64,000 nt of DNA, taken from Flavobacteriales bacterium (lineage in GTDB: Bacteria > Bacteroidota > Bacteroidia > Flavobacteriales_F > PHOS-HE28). Every line of letters begins with the position of its first letter. Within the stretch, counting starts at the first letter, position 1. The notes beneath the pieces are model-generated. The model was not told where the DNA came from. It saw only the letters and a program-made list of their open reading frames with translations, and did no database searches. Below, piece by piece: positions 61,019 to 64,000 of the stretch. Location of the stretch: assembly GCA_016715895.1 (NCBI GenBank), contig JADJXH010000003.1, forward strand, positions 682,001 to 746,000. Reading direction: 5' to 3'. The translations under genes and the position numbers were made by a program.

Positions 61019-61570
61019 CTACAGAAGGCCGCGCTCCTTCAGCCCGGTGATATGCGACAGGTGGTGGCTGCTGTGCCACACGTACAGCTCCAACGCCTCG
61101 GCCAGGCTGATCTCGCGGTTCTGTTCGGGGTGCATGAAGATCCGGTCCCAGTCCGCATCAGCCATGGCCCGCATCAACACGGACCAGCGCGCATGCACCC
61201 CGCTGATGATGGACAGCGATGGTCCGATCGGCAAGGTGCGCGCATCCACGTGCTCCGCCCAGAGCGCCTCCTTGTAGGGTTTGATCACCGGACGGTCCTC
61301 GGTGAGCGCCAGTTTGAAGCGATGCAGCGACTGGGCATGGCTGTCCGCGATGTGGTGCACCAGCTGGCGGACGGTCCAGCCGCCAGGGCGGTAGGGCGTA
61401 TCCAGGTCGGCGTCGGACCAGCCATCCAGCGCTGCCTCCAGGTCCACCGGGAACCGCTCGATGCGGGCGATCAGCTCCTCCCTGCGTTCAGGCGTGGAGG
61501 CCTTGGTGCCACGAGCGAAACGGCCCAGGGGGTACTTGAAGGCCTCGAGGGGATCGGTGGGGGCGGACAT
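61019..61570 (-). CDS. DinB/YfiT-family putative metal-dependent protein
   Basis: A 183-residue four-helix-bundle protein of the DinB superfamily, closest to YfiT/BstA bacillithiol or thiol transferases. The metal-ligand histidines are HHIADSH in RQLVHHIADSHAQSL and YVWHSSHHLSHI near the C-terminus. The N-terminal FKYPLGRFARG is typical of the YfiT group. Substrate unknown; since Bacteroidota lineages can make bacillithiol, a thiol-transferase role is plausible. CACCTTTG (minus, 61575-61582) ends 4 nt before the ATG. Confidence 0.9.
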   Translation of the reverse strand: MSAPTDPLEAFKYPLGRFARGTKASTPERREELIARIERFPVDLEAALDGWSDADLDTPYRPGGWTVRQLVHHIADSHAQSLHRFKLALTEDRPVIKPYKEALWAEHVDARTLPIGPSLSIISGVHARWSVLMRAMADADWDRIFMHPEQNREISLAEALELYVWHSSHHLSHITGLKERGLL

Positions 61571-61584
61571 GGTGCAAAGGTGCG

Positions 61585-61767
61585 CTACCTCCGCACCACC
61601 ATATGCTTCAGCAGGAAGTCCTCCGGGAGCAGAACCTCGTACTTGTAGCTGATCTCGTTATTCATCCTGTCCCAGGCGAAAAAGAGGCCCAAAGGGATGA
61701 ATAAAATGATCAGCACGCTCAGCATCTGCTTCACCCGAACCATCAGATCCAGCCGGTCGGCCATCAT
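61585..61767 (-). CDS. Small single-span membrane protein
   Basis: A 60-residue protein with one hydrophobic span (VKQMLSVLIILFIPLGLFFAW, residues 12-32) between a short N-terminus and a charged, mixed C-terminus (RMNNEISYKYEVLLPEDFLLKHMVVRR). No family recognised. The codon pattern is G/C-ending in most places, supporting a real gene, but there is no homology evidence. It lies between ffh and the DinB gene on the same strand, 14 bp from the latter. Confidence 0.55.
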   Translation of the reverse strand: MMADRLDLMVRVKQMLSVLIILFIPLGLFFAWDRMNNEISYKYEVLLPEDFLLKHMVVRR

Positions 61768-61832
61768 CTGATCATCTCATTTTCTGATCATCTGATCACT
61801 ATCTACTCATCCACGATCGCCTGCACCAATGA

Positions 61833-63173
61833 TCACCGGCGCATCCCTTGCATCGCTTGCATCTGCTTCATCATGTTCTGCATCTTGCTCTTGTCCCCCA
61901 TCATCTTCATCATCTTCCGCATCTCCTCGAACTGCTTCATCAGCTTGTTCACCTCCTCGATGCCACGGCCGCTGCCCATGGCCAGACGGGCGCGGCGCGA
62001 ACCATTGATGAGGGACGGGTTCTTCCGCTCGGCCGGTGTCATGCTCTGGATGATGGCTTCGATCCCCTTGAAGGCGTCGTCCGGGATGTCGACGTTCTTC
62101 AGCGCCTTGCCGACGCCGGGGATCATGCCCATGAGGTCCTTCATGTTCCCCATCTTCTTGATCTGACCGATCTGCTCCAGGAAATCGTCGAAGCCGAACT
62201 GGTCCTTCGCGATCTTCTTGTTCAGCTCGCGCGCCGCCTTCTCGTCGAACTGCTCCTGCGCACGCTCCACCAGGCTCACCACGTCGCCCATGCCCAGGAT
62301 GCGCCCTGCCATGCGGTCCGGGTGGAACTCGTCCAGCGCCTCCATCTTCTCGCCGGTGCCGATGAACTTGATCGGCTTGTCCACCACGCTGCGGATGCTG
62401 AGCGCCGCACCGCCGCGGGCATCGCCGTCGAGCTTGGTGAGCACCACGCCGTCGATGTTCAGGCGTTCGTTGAACGTCTTCGCCGTGTTCACCGCGTCCT
62501 GACCGGTCATGGCGTCCACCACGAACAGCGTCTCCTGCGGCTGGATGGCCTTCTTCACCCGGGTGATCTCGTCCATCATGGCCTCGTCCACCGCCAGGCG
62601 GCCGGCGGTGTCCACGATCACGGCGGTGAATCCGTGCTGCTTGGCGTAGGCGATGGCGTTCTGCGCGATGGCCACAGGGTCGGTGTTGGCCCGCTCGCTG
62701 TACACGGCGATGTCGAGCTGCTTGCCGAGCGTTTCCAGCTGGTCGATGGCCGCGGGGCGGTACACGTCGCAGGCCACCAGCAGGGGGCGCTTGCCCTTCT
62801 TGCGGATGTGGTTGGCCAGCTTGCCGCTGAAAGTGGTCTTGCCCGAACCCTGCAGGCCGCTCATGAGCACCACGGTGGGGTTGCCGCCCATGTTGATGCC
62901 GGCCGCCCGACCGCCCATGAGCTCGGCGAGCTCGTCGTGCGTGATCTTGGTGAGCAGTTGCCCAGGGCTGATGCTCGTCAGCACGTTCTGCCCCAAGGCC
63001 TTGGCCTTCACGCGGTCGGTGAAGTCCTTGGCGGTCTTGTAGTTCACGTCGGCATCGAGCAGCGCCCGGCGGATCTCCTTCACGGTCTCCGCCACGTTGA
63101 TCTCGCTGATCTGGCCCTGGCCCTTGAGGACCTTGAACGCCCTTTCGAGCTTGTCACTGAGGTTCTCGAACAT
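61833..63173 (-). CDS. ffh: Signal recognition particle protein Ffh
   Basis: A 446-residue SRP GTPase that binds signal sequences and 4.5S RNA for co-translational targeting. N domain 1-90; G1 GLQGSGKTTFSGKLA (residues ~107-121), G3 DTAGRLAVDE, G4 TKLDGDARGG. M domain begins near 320, with methionine-rich end EMRKMMKMMGDKSKMQNMMKQMQAMQG. Length is standard. Minus-strand TACCTTCG at 63194-63201 is the likely -7 box, 20 nt before the ATG. Confidence 0.98.
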   Translation of the reverse strand: MFENLSDKLERAFKVLKGQGQISEINVAETVKEIRRALLDADVNYKTAKDFTDRVKAKALGQNVLTSISPGQLLTKITHDELAELMGGRAAGINMGGNPTVVLMSGLQGSGKTTFSGKLANHIRKKGKRPLLVACDVYRPAAIDQLETLGKQLDIAVYSERANTDPVAIAQNAIAYAKQHGFTAVIVDTAGRLAVDEAMMDEITRVKKAIQPQETLFVVDAMTGQDAVNTAKTFNERLNIDGVVLTKLDGDARGGAALSIRSVVDKPIKFIGTGEKMEALDEFHPDRMAGRILGMGDVVSLVERAQEQFDEKAARELNKKIAKDQFGFDDFLEQIGQIKKMGNMKDLMGMIPGVGKALKNVDIPDDAFKGIEAIIQSMTPAERKNPSLINGSRRARLAMGSGRGIEEVNKLMKQFEEMRKMMKMMGDKSKMQNMMKQMQAMQGMRR

Positions 63174-63325
63174 CGTTCATCCGGTAAGGACCGCGAAGGT
63201 AGGGGTGTGGTTGCAAGCCCCCATTCCAAGCCGGGGTAGGTTCGTTGCGTAGGTCAGGGTCCAAGTCTCCAAGCTCGCGTAACCTCTCCGGCACTTCAGC
63301 GTCCTTCCCTTCAAAGACCACGTTC

Positions 63326-63697
63326 ATGGAACAGTTCCTGGCCCTCGCCCTGGTCCCTGTCTGGCTTGGCATTCCAGCCAAGACAGGTTCCGGAGAACGA
63401 GCACCAACGGGATCCCTGCCCGGCATCTATGGCGTTCGCGGCTGTGCTGAGGACGCCACCGGCGCGGCATGTGTCACGCTGACCATCAGCGCGGACGGCG
63501 GCTACACCTTTGTCGACGGCTCGGATCCATCAAACCCCATCGAACAGCACGGCCAATGGCGGGTGGAGGGTCGCACGCTTCGGCTGCGTTACGCCGACAA
63601 CGAGCAGGTGTGGACGTTGGACAAGGACCAGCCCTGCCTGCGCGCGCGCTTCGGAATGCGCTTCGAGCGTCTGTGCCGTTTGGAGGAGTGCCCCTGA
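63326..63697 (+). CDS. Small secreted protein of unknown function
   Basis: A 123-residue probable exported protein. N-terminal hydrophobic stretch (MEQFLALALVPVWLGIPAKTG) is short; the mature part is beta-rich with two Cys pairs likely forming disulfides (GCAEDATGAACVTLTISADGGYTFVDGS, DQPCLRARFGMRFERLCRLEEC). It resembles no family I know. TAGGTTCG at 63237-63244 is a weak -7 candidate. Starting at 63326 is preferred over an upstream in-frame extension with no signal. Confidence 0.65.
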   Translation: MEQFLALALVPVWLGIPAKTGSGERAPTGSLPGIYGVRGCAEDATGAACVTLTISADGGYTFVDGSDPSNPIEQHGQWRVEGRTLRLRYADNEQVWTLDKDQPCLRARFGMRFERLCRLEECP

Positions 63698-63733
63698 ACG
63701 GTTCCGTGGAACGGCGCTGATCGATCTTTGTCC

Positions 63734-64000
63734 ATGCGCACGCTGTTCGTTCCACTTGTGATGGCCGGCTTGGTGGCCTGCACATATTCGACCGATGCAG
63801 CGCTCGCCCCGCCAGAGCCGGTCCCAACCAGGGAACTGGCTCAGACCATCGCCGCCCTGGATAGCGCCCTCTTCGCCGCCTTCAACGCCCACGACGCCGC
63901 GCGGCTCGGCACCTGGTTCACACCGGACCTGGAGTTCTACCACGACAAGACCGGCCTCGCGGGCTACGACAGCACCATGGCCAACTTCCGCGGCCTCTTC
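63734..64000 (+). CDS. Lipoprotein with SnoaL/DUF4440-like domain (partial, runs off the window)
   Basis: At least 89 residues remain, open at the right edge. The N-terminus is a lipobox signal (MRTLFVPLVMAGLVAC, Cys16). The region ELAQTIAALDSALFAAFNAHDAARLGTWFTPDLEFYHDKTGLAGY resembles DUF4440/SnoaL-like (NTF2 fold) domains. Role unknown. GATCTTTG (63723-63730) ends 3 nt before the ATG. Confidence 0.7.
   Translation, partial: MRTLFVPLVMAGLVACTYSTDAALAPPEPVPTRELAQTIAALDSALFAAFNAHDAARLGTWFTPDLEFYHDKTGLAGYDSTMANFRGLF

Overview
The window looks like chromosomal sequence from a high-GC member of the Bacteroidota, most likely a Flavobacteriales-like lineage. The evidence is the gliding genes gldF, gldG and a gldI candidate, seven proteins with type IX secretion (T9SS)-like C-terminal sorting domains, many gene-proximal -7 boxes of the Bacteroidota form TAnnTTTG, few Shine-Dalgarno sequences, and Bacteroidota-typical gene order (purC-phoH-SAM hydrolase-gldFG-dnaN; dnaA-phosphatase-methyltransferase; ndk/gldI/nrnA). 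The high GC is unusual for that group; the exact lineage is an inference.

Layout. 0-10 kb: a T9SS endonuclease I, tRNA-Ala(CGC), a LuxC-type acyl-CoA reductase facing a ferredoxin, a cytochrome c/copper-monooxygenase-like T9SS protein, then serC-serA-DUF1015-YggS and an outer-membrane protein. 10-20 kb: fatty acid desaturase, HEAT and WG-repeat proteins, two large lower-GC T9SS proteins on the minus strand, and a lipoprotein/DUF2147/outer-membrane operon. 20-21.3 kb: a small insertion-like module (DUF4160 plus two DUF2442 genes, one frameshifted) lying between purC and a second, displaced copy of the purC 3' end. 21-30.5 kb: purC-phoH, SAM hydrolase, TPR protein, gldF-gldG-DUF4340, dnaN. 30.5-36 kb: rhomboid, small cytochrome c, T9SS serine hydrolase, exonuclease, and an AAA/DUF4143 ATPase gene bracketed by two near-identical palindromes. 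35-45.6 kb: dapA, DUF6913, ligA, prmC, ribD, transporter, YigZ, thioesterase, dnaA with terminator, phosphatase, methyltransferase. 45.6-54.4 kb: outer-membrane protein, FKBP lipoproteins with nrnA, two envelope proteins, ndk, DUF721-recF, a membrane TPR protein and ribH. 54.4-64 kb: two big T9SS proteins, folD, DinB-type protein, ffh and two small secreted proteins, the last cut by the window end.

How the genes relate. Most are housekeeping: serine and lysine synthesis, riboflavin (ribD, ribH), purine and one-carbon (purC, folD), replication and repair (dnaA, dnaN, recF, ligA, an exonuclease), and translation or targeting (prmC, ffh, tRNA). The second theme is the envelope and secretion: GldF/GldG/GldI, many signal-peptide or lipoprotein proteins, and T9SS cargo. 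Accessory DNA is limited to the purC-linked module, the palindrome-bracketed ATPase cassette and perhaps the lower-GC T9SS pair. No rRNA, CRISPR array, prophage or transposase is visible.
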